DNA from: Protonemura montana
Taxonomy: Eukaryota > Arthropoda > Insecta > Plecoptera > Nemouridae
Direction of reading: 5' to 3'
DNA: 64,000 bases
NCBI GenBank assembly: GCA_947568835.1
Contig: OX387610.1
Coordinates: 13,621,001 to 13,685,000, forward strand
Part shown: in pieces, positions 1 to 13,200 of the stretch
How the letters are laid out: the number at the start of each line of letters is the position of its first letter
Numbering within the stretch: position 1 is the stretch's first letter
Translations under genes and position numbers: made by a program
The notes under the pieces: generated by a model
The model's input: only the letters and a program-made list of their open reading frames with translations
The model's database searches: none
Told to the model about the DNA's origin: nothing

Positions 1-310
1 CGCGTTAATGAATTTTCCTTAACATTTCCATCTTCTCAGAATCTATAAGCACTCAGTAAATTTCCAATTTCTTGTTAGTGCTACTCAACCGGGGAGTGAC
101 ATAACTCTGACGGGTACAACGCTAATTAATATTAAACAAAAAAGTTTCAACTTCTTTGCCTGGAAGCGAAAAGAAACTTTCAAGGATTTCAAGGCTGTGT
201 CATTAAACTCTTACCCGCGAAGTAAAGATAATATTTGAAAAAAAAAAACAGGGAAAAATTAGACAGAAAAGTGAGATAAACAGCCTTTAAGATACAGTAA
301 GGTACATGGA
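1..310. other. Left edge, no gene seen
   Basis: AT-rich sequence with an A-run near 240. I see no exon, RNA gene or repeat that I recognise before the 5S-derived SINE begins. Confidence 0.5.
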
Positions 311-314
311 CGCT

Positions 315-945
315 TATTCCTTACACTGCTCTGGGTCAGATATTGGATAAGTAACCATCATGCACATGACCAGTTCGGTTCCGGAGAGATGTTGGAGGGA
401 TGAAAGTTAAACAACACTGCGCTGGGTCAGTTATTGGATGGGTGACCATCATACACATGACCAGTTCTGTTCGGGAGAGAGGTTGGAGGGATGAAAGTTA
501 AACAACACTGCGCTGGGTCAGGTATTGGATGGGTGGCCATCATACATATGACCAGTTCGGTTCCGGAGAGAGGTTGGAGGGATGAAAGTTAAGCAACACT
601 GAGCTAGGTCAGTTATTGGATGGGTGACCATCATACACATGACCAGTTCTGTTCGGGAGAGAGGTTGCAGAGATGAAAGTTAGTGCAGCAACTTCACTCG
701 CCTTGCTTATCAACCTCTCAACAGCATAGATTTGTTGAGGAATCCTGTTGTTCACGTTGTACCGTCCTTCGGAAGAGACGTTAAGCCGGTGGTCCCCTTG
801 GTCTTCAACAGGAGTAGGCTACGTGCTGGCACTGAATTACCCCTCTTATATATAAGGCAAGTTAAGATTTATCATCATCCTCATCATCATCTTATCATTC
901 ACCAACACCATTAGACCAGTGCCACATAGCCATATATCAAAACAG
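315..945 (+). mobile_element. 5S-derived SINE, 4 internal 91-bp units
   Basis: The element starts inside the 5S-like head. Four consecutive units of about 91 bp each carry the 5S box C-like motif (TATTGGATGGGTGACC or close variants). The SINE body follows (a CTCGCCTTGCTTATCAACC block, then a block around CGTCCTTCGGAAGAGACGTTAAGCCGG), ending in a CATCAT-rich tail near 890. The 5' part of the head is missing. It lies just upstream of the first dipeptidase exon in the window. Confidence 0.8.
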
Positions 946-1111
946 TGCGTCGTATTTTTACTGTTATTACCGTTTTGAGACGCGTCAACCTATTGGTTAT
1001 TTTGCAATGCAGTGGTTATTTTGCAAATCTAATTGTTTTCCTATTTACAGCATTTTTTTATTTCTTATTTTTTAAACCCCACAAATAAATCAAGTTATTT
1101 TGTGTTTTCAG

Positions 1112-1280
1112 GTTCTACCCATCGTTCATGGTGCCTGGCATGTATGCTCCTAGTCGTATTGACTCTGGTGGGCCTCGGTGTAGTTCTGCCGCTGACCGCG
1201 AGACTTCGGAGGAGCACCCTGGGCGCTGATCACCTACATGCGATCAAGAGGATGCTCAGGGAAGTCCCGCTCGTTGACGG
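1112..1280 (+). CDS. Dipeptidase A exon 1 (first in window)
   Basis: Acceptor TTTTGTGTTTTCAG ends at 1111 and donor GTGAGT starts at 1281. It encodes a hydrophobic segment (from [10 protein letters not shown]) and ends in VPLVDG, directly before the HND motif, in phase 2. Met at 1144 is a possible start, but the frame stays open to the acceptor, so this may be an internal exon. Confidence 0.8.
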
Positions 1281-4200
1281 GTGAGTTTGTGATGGTACCA
1301 AATGATGAGCGTGAACCGCGATGATGGAAATCGTTTTTTATGGCACTTCACTTTTAGCGTTGAGTGTACAGGTTCTAGGTAGAGAAACAACGTCAATGTT
1401 ACAGTCTCTGCGTGAAAGATGGCCGCCAAATGACTACCTCACCGACAAAAATGCAGAGTACCGGAACATCACGTTAAGTGGAGCCACTGTCGTATGAAAT
1501 TTAATTTCGATATTTATAGTAGGTTACCCGCTTTTTAATATCGTTACGTGTTTATCAATCGTTGAGGTAAACATTGATGGAGATTTTTTGAGCATGAAAA
1601 GTCTCAAAAGCGAGTTAACCTACGAGAAATATCGAAATTAAAATGCATACGACAGTGGCTCCACTTAACGTGATGTTCCGGTACTCTGCATTTTTGTCGG
1701 TATAAGGTAGTCATTTTTCACGCAGAGACTGTAACATTGACGTTGTTTCTCCACCTGTAACCTACACAACAGATGCTCTAATGGAGACAGCTCATATTTA
1801 TCTTCAAAATCACTGTCTTTGATGCGTTTTTAGTGCGATTACTTCTTTAAATATCGAGGCTTTACATAAAAAAGTGTTTTTTTCTGTTTAAATATCACAG
1901 ATGGAACTAGAGTTCTATAGTAAATACATTTATCACCGTTAAAAATTTAACTGAAAGCCACCGTTGCCAAGCATTCAGATAGTTCAATGTGAGGTAGGGT
2001 TTTAAAGGAGTTAATGTGATAAGAAGAAGCTAAAATCGGAATTAGATTACTTCTTTTAGCTTGAATTAACAGTAAAAACATCCTAGCCAGTTTGTGAACA
2101 TAAAATGTGTGCAAATGGCAAATAATTAAACTATTCAGGATTTGAATTAAATTAGTTGAAACACAAATTTTATAAATTTATATACCTACATAACATGACA
2201 ATAAAAAAATTAAATTGTTTTCCAATTTACAGCGTTTTTTATTTCTTATGTTTGTAAATTTAAAATCTAGAAATTATTTGTATTCAAAAGGTTTTGATTT
2301 GCTTTATTTTACGATATATTAATAATAAGCTTTTCCAAATTAATATTCAGAAATCATTTTTCATGGAAAGTATTTTTGTTATTATGAAATTGAACTTCCT
2401 ACGTCGTTAAAACTGAGTCTAGGTTTTTTATAGACTTCATTTAATTTCTAGCTGTAATCATGCAGTCAAATGAAATGACATACATTTAACTAGAACATGT
2501 AAACGGTATTTTATAAATAACAGTAATGTTTACACATAAAATGTAGATACATATATTTGATGGTTATAATTATGAAATGAGAGAATAATTATATAAGTAA
2601 TGAGGTAGGTAAAGTAAAGTAAATGAAGTACAAAATATTAATTAGATAGATTGTTATTGCTTGCTAAACCAAGGAACTTTCTGTTATCTAATTGGTGGTT
2701 GGGTCATATTTAAAAGTCCATGAAAATCTCTTTGAAGCTACATTTCTAAAAAGAAATGTACTACATTATCTCATACATACAAACTTTGAGAAACTTTTTG
2801 AGAAAAATAATTTCCTGTGATACATCAAAACCTATAAGCAAATTTACATTTTTAATGAAACTAAATTATTCAAGACTCCACTTTGGCGCGCGTTGCAAAA
2901 ACCTAAGCAGTAACATAATTAAAAAGGCTACCATCGCATCGTTATCCTCAAGAGCAGGTCTATGCTTTTACAAATTAGGCTAACGAGGTACCGAGGTTCA
3001 TGCAAATTATACTCAGCAAAAGACAGGCCACGAATGCATCTAGGAAATTCACTCACAAGATTATTCACAAGGATATCTTTTTTTATGAAAAGAATCGCGT
3101 GATACTTACCGTATCACCTCCGGCGACCCTTACAGGCAGCAAATTTCCGCGCAATTTCAATAGGTAAATTCGTTTCGAAAACGCTAAGACAAAAAAGCGG
3201 GTACAGCTAAAAAGAAAATTCACATTTTGCTGTGTGGGAAAGTAATTTCGTTTCGCGGTTCAACGACAACGGTTTTTTCAAACATATACCGAATGAAATT
3301 GCTCGGTTATCGAATTATTTGACATGCGCTGTGCTGCGAAACGTGTCATTCGATTTTGTTTCTCTAGGTTAGATATTTGGTTATCATGTTCCGTTTACCT
3401 AGAGCGCCGATGGGAATTTCGCTCAAATAGCGTGAGTGTCTTTTTAGCGGTTTAGTTGCTCTGAGGCTATCTCGATTACCGGATAAAGTGCTGAAGGGGC
3501 GAAAGCGAAAATGTTAAATTTCAATTTGATAATATTACAACAATTACTGTAAAAGCAGCAAAATTAAATTGGACCTTTAATTGGTGAATGTTTAGTCATA
3601 ACAAACTTTTTATTAGCAGTTTTGTAGCTCAAAAGTAACTTAAAACTATTGACTATGTGAAATTAAACTAATTTTTTACTGTGGCCAAGCAATTGACATT
3701 TTTTATTATACCAAAGACGTCATACCATTGAATTTTAAGGTATGATCAGAGGGCTGGTGTTGATTTTTATCTTTCTGCTGAGCAAACGAGGCCGGAAATA
3801 CGTGGGCACGGTAGGTGCCACCCGATGACGCTTGTTAAAGGTGTTCGTTCTTCTTCAATTGAAAAATAACGACACAGAATAGTGGCATCTGTTTATCAAT
3901 CGTTGAGGTTAGCATTAATAAAGATTAATTGAGTGTAAACCATTCTCAAATGCGAGTAATCTGCGAGAAATAACAAAATTAAATTTTTAAAACTTGAAAA
4001 TACAGTGACTCCAATGTAGTAGTACTAATTTGGCGGGTAATTTTTTTGGGAAAATCGTTTAACATTAGTGCAATGGTAATTCGGTTATTTATCTAACTTA
4101 TTTAGTATTTAAATCTTTAAAAATTCTAGTATTTCATGTCGTATGAAATTTCTGAATTTCAATTGCTTAAAAAATCGTAAAATTAAGGTGGCTTACCAAA

Positions 4201-7200
4201 AAAAAATAAAAAATCTTTGACCCTTAGCACCATCAACAAGAAAAGCTTGAAAAATTGACGATTATTATTTGTTTAATCTTTCTCTTTTAACGGATTTCTT
4301 TCTGTTCAATGTCAACGAGGTAGCCACAACGACCTGCCGTGGAACCTTCGCAACTTTGTACACAATCAACTCGACAAGCTCAACTTCACTGGGGACCTCC
4401 GACAAGCTACACCCTGGTCTTCAAGCTCTTGGTCACAAACTGATCTGCCTCGGTTGCGAGCTGGCATGGTCGGCGCTCAGGTATAGACACTTCTACACTC
4501 CACTAGTTTTCAGCCTGAACTTTGTCAAAGTCTTTTTATTGAACTCGAAATGTCAACACCCCTACCATAACAATTACTTTAATAATACTTTAACAATAAT
4601 TTTACGGGGTTCATTTTGGCAATTGGAGAAAAAATATTGAAAAAAGAAGCTGTTTTGCCACAAGCCTAATTTGTTGTCTACAACATACTCGATTTCTGGA
4701 TTCTAATTTTAATGGTAAGGCCAGGAAATGTCTGAAAAGGTTGGTGTAAAATCACTGGACATTCTCTCCCTTGAAGGTTGATACCCATCAATTTAGAGGT
4801 GAAGTTGTTATCGCCGTGGAAACAACACCTTGAAAATCTGAAAACAACGTCTGTGATTGGCTAATCATTGTCAAACTGAAACCCTGTTTTCTGGATTCGA
4901 ACCTAGTTGGCTAGGTCCTGCGTTCTTTGAAGATATTTCAGATTCACAGGGAGACCAAAGTTACAAGATAAGAGTGGAGAAGTCAAGAAATAAACCAAAC
5001 CTTGCAGAGTTAATGTGGCAAGCTTTAAGGAAAATTAAAAATAATGAAGTATATTATAATAATAAAGGATTTGGTTTCGGCCCACCACGTGTATTTTTTC
5101 AAAAATCTATTTACTTTCTCATAAACGTTGTCTTGAACTTAGTTGGAGCCCAATCTCGGGTATTTATTTTGGTAAGCGAATAATTCGATAAAAGAAAGAA
5201 CCCTGCTATTCCAAAGTTCAGTTATTTAACTCAAACTCTTCAAATTCTAGCTTCCTAACTGAAATTTTAGGGTCAGAAAATCACTGAAAAATTTAGTCTA
5301 AAATCGCTAGAGGGCTTTTGGTATTCGTATTTTGTTCTCGCTATAGCGGCCAAACGCCTCTCACAATTTCAGTGAAATTTGTAAAGCATATTTTTGTGTT
5401 TCCAATTGCAACTCCCTACGTTTTTTAGCTAAATCGGTCAAACCATTTAAAAACCATTCAAAATGTACTAATTTTTCCAGATTTTTTAGAAACATTTTGG
5501 AGCTGTACAGCCGCACGTGTTTAATATTTTTTCATCAAACTTTACAAAGATGTGAAACACATCAAAATTAAAAAGCTGTGAAGTTTTTGAGCCCGTATGT
5601 ATTTTCTTTCTCTTTTAATTCACAATTTTCCGACTGAATTCTGTGAATTTTGCCTCTTTTCCTTTAAACTAGACCACGGATCGGTTTCACATTTTACCAT
5701 CCCTTAATATCGCTTTAATGAACTTATAATTTCAAGCCCTGGTTTTGAAACGCTTGAGTTATCTTGTCTCACGACTCACTCTGCTCGTATCTTTCAGTTT
5801 TGGTCGGCATATGTTCCGTGCGACTCGCAGTACAAGGACGCTGTTCAGTTGACACTGGAACAAATCAACGTCATCCGCCGACTGACGGAGAAATACGACG
5901 CCTTGCGACCGGCGGCGTCCAGTCACGGTCAGTAGACGTCGAATCTAGAATGATATTGAATTAATCCTCTTATCATCTATATATATATACAAAAATACGG
6001 GTAGAATTAAAAAATTATACCAATGCATTTTTCATATCAAACCTTGACATTCTGCTAAAAACAAATCAAAACTAAACAAACACACATCTTTCTAAACTGT
6101 TTTAATCTATTTTATTTTTATTAATTTTTTTCATTCTCTTCTTTTTCTACTTATTCAATTTCCTCCTGCTTCCTCCTAACCATTCAATTTTTTTCTCTAT
6201 CCTGCTTCTTTTTTCAAAACACATTTTCATCTATTACTCACCTTTCTTCTTCTTATATACAGTCTTATTATTTACGCAGGTAAAAATATAAAAATAAAAT
6301 TAGATATTCTCACATTGAACTTTATTAATCCATCTCCTTCTTGGTTTTCCGGCTTTCTATACGATATATTTCATGTCAAACGGCTTTTTACGGGTAACCT
6401 GCCTTTTATCATTCCACTTAAAAACACCAATTAAAAAAATGTAAGTAATAACTTAAAGTGTAGTTGCAGGGTGTTTTGAGGGAGCTGAAACCAGCAAGCG
6501 AAGGATGGAAAGGAATTGCCAGACTCGGGGAAATATGCCACTGAACAGGGATAGTTGTTTCTATTTCGAATCATGACAGGAATGGGATGTTTTGAACAGA
6601 ATGACAATTATCAAGTTATTAATACTATCGCCGTTCATAAATAAACTAGAAAACAATGATTATTTGATAATTTGTTACACTACAAAGCAATAAATTACCA
6701 GCCTACAGATTGTGCTATCAATTAAAGTTCTCAGCTAGCGACTTGACCTATTATGTTCTAGCAGTGCAGCTAGATTGAGAAATAAGAATGCAAGAAATCA
6801 AGCAATTGTTGTACACAATGAATATACACTTCATGCTTGAACTTGGTTTTCTTTTCGTTTTTCATTCTCCATTCCCTAAAATTAACGCCCAAAATCTGCA
6901 CATTTTTAACCGTTTTCGGAAAAAGGCGCAAGATGAAGAAAAAATAATATATGTTTTTCTTTAATAAACCTGGAATCCTTTGTCTAAAACATACTTAATT
7001 TCTAATTTTATAGCTTTAATGATAAATTATACTGCCAATTTTTTTCTGTAAAATTTTGCCTTTTCTCGATTTCTACCAAAAAAGGTTTGTTATAAAAGCA
7101 GAAAAAAATGTAAATAATTATCAACCACTCTCTGATCTTACTTCAGCTACGTGCAAAGATTCTATACCTCTTATGATTTGATGGGTCTTCGGAATATGAG

Positions 7201-10200
7201 AAGGAATTTCAAGACGTCTGAGGTCATTCCCCTTAAACACTCATAATTGTATCAGATTACCAGAATCAAACCTGTCAACAAAATATTTTGAGAAGCTTCT
7301 TTCACTTTCTAAAAGAACCTGTTCAAGGCGATTTTCCGGTGTTTTTCAGAACAAAAATCAAAATCGTAGCCGCTGTGGATGTCAAATTCCTTCAATCTAT
7401 TAACAATGCCAAACTACATGTAAAAAAAACTCAATTTTTAAAACCATCCCTTATTAGTTGTTTCCAGTTTTTATAAATATATTTTTAAAATGGATTTTCC
7501 GGAAAATGTGCACTACTAGAAATTTTTTTGAGTTGCTGAAACAGTTTTTACCAACCCCAATTCAAGAGTAACACAGAAAAAAATATGATTTTGTTCCCCT
7601 GATCTCCCAGAAAAAGAAAATGAGCGGTTTACAACCCCCTTAACAACGGAAAGAAACATCTTAAATATTCGGTGTCCTGATTTATTAGACTTTGCCAGAG
7701 AGATGCTAGGAAAGTAAAGCAAATATTAGATGAGATTTAGAAGAAATTTTTATTTAAATTGCAAACGCTTGCAATGCGCGGGGTATTTTATTATTATCAA
7801 CACTATAACCGTCTCAAAAACTAATGCCCAAACGCGGAGATTTTTTCCGATTGGGCATCAATTTTTGAGACGGATATAGTGTTGATAATAATAAAAAATA
7901 ATTTGAGATATTTTAAAATTAAATTGCATGAGATGGTTTAAAAAGATAAGAAATACATTTTTGCAATCATGAAAAGGACCTATTAAATAACCTCATATTC
8001 TCATGGATTCTTGAAGATATTGAGTATACGCTTAAAATGTATCTTAAAGTATTTACAACTTTTGCTCTACCCAAACTTTAAGACTTTAATCCATGACTTA
8101 CAAACTTTCATAATTAAACCGCACTTTACTTTAAATTACTTTAAATACTTTGAATTTCAAAGATGCTTCTGCATCATTTGATTGGCACCAAATAAACGCA
8201 AAATACGATATTGCTTTCAGATTGGATTGATCTGTCATTGGCAGAATTTAAAAAATGTTTCTATGACACGGTTTTGAAAAGTTTCAGGGCTCATCTTCTA
8301 TCAATAGAGCCGAAAACATAAAATTGACAAAGTAATAAACATAAAAATTGCCACGTGGATTTCCGTTTACAAACACAAGATTGACATAAAGTAGACCTAA
8401 GGTAAAAATTCAGTTTGACAGCTCAAATTTTATTTTGCGAGTACTTTTTTTCTGTAAGCCAGAGCCAAATGGATCACCTATTTCAAAAAAGTTCAAAACA
8501 AATCGAAGAGTTTCCGCCTCCTTCAATAAAAAAAAACACAAAAAACACAAAAAACAATGGAAGTAAATGCCGAGCTATCTTGACAGATATTTACAGGCTT
8601 GAGAAATCTCCAAACAGTTTCAAAGATTTGTTTGAAACATGAAGATTTTATGCAAAATATGACTTAAATTATGCAAGTACAATCGGTACCTACAGCCTCA
8701 TGGTTCTACTCCTTGGAGAACTGTCATTCTCATCAAATACACTAGAATCGTCTCAAAAAGCCAGTGTCCAAGTAGCTCAATGGTTCAGAGCAACACCAGC
8801 GATAGGTGGAGATCGGGGTTCGAGTCCGCGTTTGAGCATCAATTTTTGTGACGGTGATAGTGTTGTTAATAATAAAATATTTTACTAATGATTCAAAAAT
8901 ATTCGACTGCCCTCACTTTTTAAAATCCTGGCTCCATCACTGAAAACTAGCCATTCTTTAATCAAAACAGCGACACAGTAACAAAGAAGCTTTAAAAAAA
9001 AAACTTTATCATTTACTTATGACAGTTCCTTTTCAAATCTAAGCCAAAAGTTTGAAAATTAATTGTGAAAATAAAGAAAATATATACGAAGCATTATTTC
9101 TTTGTGGCAGATGAGAAAAATCAACCTCTCTTTTCTTTGAAGCTGACGGACATTCTTACTTCTCTTTCCCACCTCTTCTCAACTCAATTTCTATCTCATA
9201 GCTTCACAAAAAAAAAAAACCCGTCAGAAAGCAAATAACAAGAGCCTGAAACCGTTACAAGGACTAATTACAGTCACTTTGAACTCTCTCCCTCCAACCT
9301 CTTCACCAGCAAACTAAACTCCTACCACCATCTCTTGTGTCACCGCGCCACCATTGTTCTTTCCACTTCCGTTCTTCAAAAATGACTTCCGTTAAATTTC
9401 CTTTCCGATTTTTCATCGCCTCAGCGCATTTTCCTCGGCTAACTTCGCGATCGCTTTCCTGTTCAAATCCGTTACACTCATCGAGTGTCGATTTCTGTTG
9501 GAAAACCCATTGGGGAAAAGTTTTTCCTCACTTTCCCACTTTTCTGCGTGAAACTGTATTAATTAACGGCTATAACTTATCAACTTCTGGTAGCAATATA
9601 AAACAAGATTCGATTGGGAAAGTGCTTTGCTTCCACGAGCGGTTGATTTATAATTTAAATCTTTTAAATCGTTCTCAATCCACTTTATGCATTACCATCT
9701 TTATAACGTACGTAGCGTACTGTAGCATTGAGTTTGTACGTACAGTCAGAGAGCCAGCGTTAATGTTTAACTTTCTGCTGAGCAAACGAGGCCGGTAATA
9801 TGTGGTAACGGTAGGTGCCGCCCGATGGCGCTTGCGGCTTTTTTTAAACAAAATGCTGATTTCACTAACGCCGTTTAAAACGCTCTTAACCGTCGTTTAG
9901 GTGTGAATTTAACCTGCGCAGAAATTGGCTTTAAAACAACGATATTTTAATAATTGCAAACCAAGCAACTAAGACAACGCACGAAGAACAAGAAAAAATA
10001 GTTTTTAACAATGTGTTTGCTTTGAAACAGAATATTTGTTGACTTGGAAATATAAACAAAATATCAATGGGACTTCTTACTTTGACCTCCAAATGACAGT
10101 TTAAAAGTTAAACCCCATCCTTCCAGGTTCAAATATTAAACAGCGATTATAGACAGAGAGAAAATAGTGACGGCTGCTAAATAAAATTGATTTTATGTGA

Positions 10201-13200
10201 CAGGACAAAGCCTTCCTGAATCATCACCAAATTCAAATTGGAATCTACACCTTTTTTGTGTATTTATCTAAACATTCTCTTTAAATTTTTTTAAAATATC
10301 GGCTGAACGGGGAAAATCTAGTTAGGTTTAAAACCTCCGTTAAACATCAATTAAGCAAGATTTAAAAAGGGTTGACGAAATCGACTCCATAACAATCAAA
10401 TAATTTACTCAAAATATCGATAATTTAAAATAAATTGTTTGGTTACTCACATGTAAAGATTAATTGAGAGTGAACCTGTATTGAATTGGAGAAATGTCTG
10501 AGAAATTGTGAAATTAAATTACTTAACAATGAAAACGATGGTAGTCACTTTGGTACGATGGCCGATCATTTTTAGGGGAAGAATATTCAACTAAAATTAT
10601 TTCCAGTGCAGCGTGCTGCCAGGCAAACATGCTGATGGCGTTTAACTTTTCTAATCATTTTTGTTGCACGCGAGATTGTTAAAATAAATTTCAAAACTTG
10701 CTCTCTAAAGGAATTAAATTGTAGTTTCTACGGCGTGAAAAGTTGTAGTTGGCTTGTTTGCCTTGTTTAGCGCTTGAACCCCTAAGGTACAAAAGTAAAA
10801 GTATAGATATTAAAAAAAATATCACAGTGTTCAACTTTTTAGCATTCAATTATCAAGTAGTTTAAATTTTTTATTAGTTTCAAAATATTTAAGCTGCTAA
10901 CGGTTTGGCGTATTTGAAGCACCGGTTCTCGTGAGATCACCGAAGCTAAGCAACACTGCGCTGAGTCAAGCAACGAATGGGTGACCGTCATACACATGAC
11001 CAGTTCTGTTCGGAAGAGAGGTTGGAGGGATGAAAGTTAGTACAGCAACTTCATTCGCCTTGCTTATCAACCTCTCGACAGCATGGATTTGTGGGGGAAT
11101 CCTGTTGTTCGCGTTGTACCGTCCTTCGGAAGGGACGTTAAGCTGGTGGTCCCCTTGGTCTTCGACAGGAGTAGGCTACGTGCCGGCACCGGGTTTCTCC
11201 TCCTCCCTTCTAGGCTATTAGGATCATCATCATCATCATCATCCACTCATTCACCGACGCCATTAGACCAGTGCCGCATGGCCAGATGTCAATACAGTGC
11301 GTCGTTGAACACCACAAATCAAATCATTTAAAACATTCCTAATCTTTGTTTTGCAGATATCGTCAACTCACACCAAGCTGGCTACATCGCCAGTCTGATC
11401 GGCGTCGAGGGTGGTCATTCTATCGGCTCCAGTTTGGCAGTTCTGAGATCTTTCTATGACCTTGGAGTCCGCTACCTAACCCTCACACACACATGCCACA
11501 CACCTTGGTGAGCCTATACTGCGTCCCAGGTTCGATTCTAAGTCAACTCTTGTTTTACCCACGCGTACTCGACTCCGTTCAAGATAGTTTCCTGGCAGAT
11601 GCGCTACCGGTCGTATTGCGATGAAGTCTGTCATTTTTCAATCATCTCCGCAGATAGCCGTCAATTTAGTTTTGTTCTACAAATTTTTGTGCCAAGATGT
11701 TTTGCTTTTCAAGCTTTTGGTACTGCTTTTGTCAGAAACTTGCTCAACGGATTTTCCTCCCTATGCGAACAGAGGTCCACGCGGTCAAACGTTTAGCGCT
11801 TGAAATTATTTGAAAAGAGATATGAAAAAAATCAGTGTATAAAGGGAAAAGTGTGACTGTGATTTCTAGTTGCTATCCTTTGAGATTTTGAACGGGGTGA
11901 GGTTTTGAAAAAGAGGTCAAATGCACATTTTCGAAGGCTTTCTGTGGCGATACCATAGGATCAATTAAAATATATAGGTAGTAGCATATCACTATCACAG
12001 TCTTTCCCTATGCCCTAAGTTCTTTTTAGATTTAATCGTGTACAAACATGAACAAAAACATAAAATAATTTCCGATCTATCGAATCAAACCAAGAGGTAA
12101 GACAACTGAAAGGGAACGAGACAAGAAACATTAAATCTCTAGGGAATTGAGAATGGAAATCGATATTCAAACTTCTCTAAGATTGGTCTCACGTGCACAT
12201 TTTTCACTTTAAGTTAAACGCTGTGCACGCTCAATTCCTCAATCTATGTTAACTCTTGATCTCACGGCACTCACCCTAACGATATACGATATTCACTGGA
12301 CCGCGAATTATCCCATCTAATCTTCTATGTATTATTAACCGGTCGCTACCACAGAAAGTTTAAACATAGCCGACGATCCACCATCTTGCAAGTCAGATGC
12401 AAAGCTCTGAAAACAGGGAAGAGAATCTTCATTCCTTTAGCTGAAATAGTGTAACATTCGAGAGACGTTTCAGAAAGATCAGCTTCAATTCAGAATGCAA
12501 TCAAAATGATTTTCCCTATTAAGTAGCGAGTGGTACTAAATCAGTTGGGTTAAAACGTGCAAAGATATGAATTTGGGTACTTAATCGTGCAGCTGTCACT
12601 CTAACTTTTCTGCTTTCCTCGTACCTTCAGTGAAATACCAAACGCTATAAAAACTTTCGCCTCCCTTATGTAAACGTGCACCATAGTCCATTTTTTTAAT
12701 TTAATTTAAAATTGAATTAACATTGCGAGGCAATGTGACACGAATTTAATTGTTTTCTATTGGTTCATTCGATAAAATAAGCAATTTTTTTTGTGTTTTT
12801 AACAGATGAAATGTTCATAGTAAAAGTGTTTTACCTTCTGTCTAAAGGCCAAGCCGCTCAAATAACGGCTTAGTAACAAGCCGTTAATAATAAGCTGTAG
12901 TAAAATAAGTTAGCTTAATTGTAACATTAACTTTATGAAGAATTCACACTAAATTGATCTGTCATTTGAAAATCCTGAAATTTGGACAAGATTTTCAATT
13001 CGAACGTTCTTGTGGAACGAGAATACCGTTGAACAAACTCGCTTTACTTCCAATGTCAATAGCAGAGCGTGAGCGTTTGGATGCGTTGGCGGAATTTCAC
13101 TGACATTTTTATTTCAATTTCAATTTCAATTTTACATTTTAATTTTAGTCATGCTGCTTTGTGTATATCTTGGTTTGTGAGACCCTGATATCAGTGAGGT

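Noticed and set aside
9337..9798. 153-codon frame as a gene
   Set aside because: No recognisable domain, overlaps a dispersed repeat at its 3' end and lies inside an intron of dipeptidase A.
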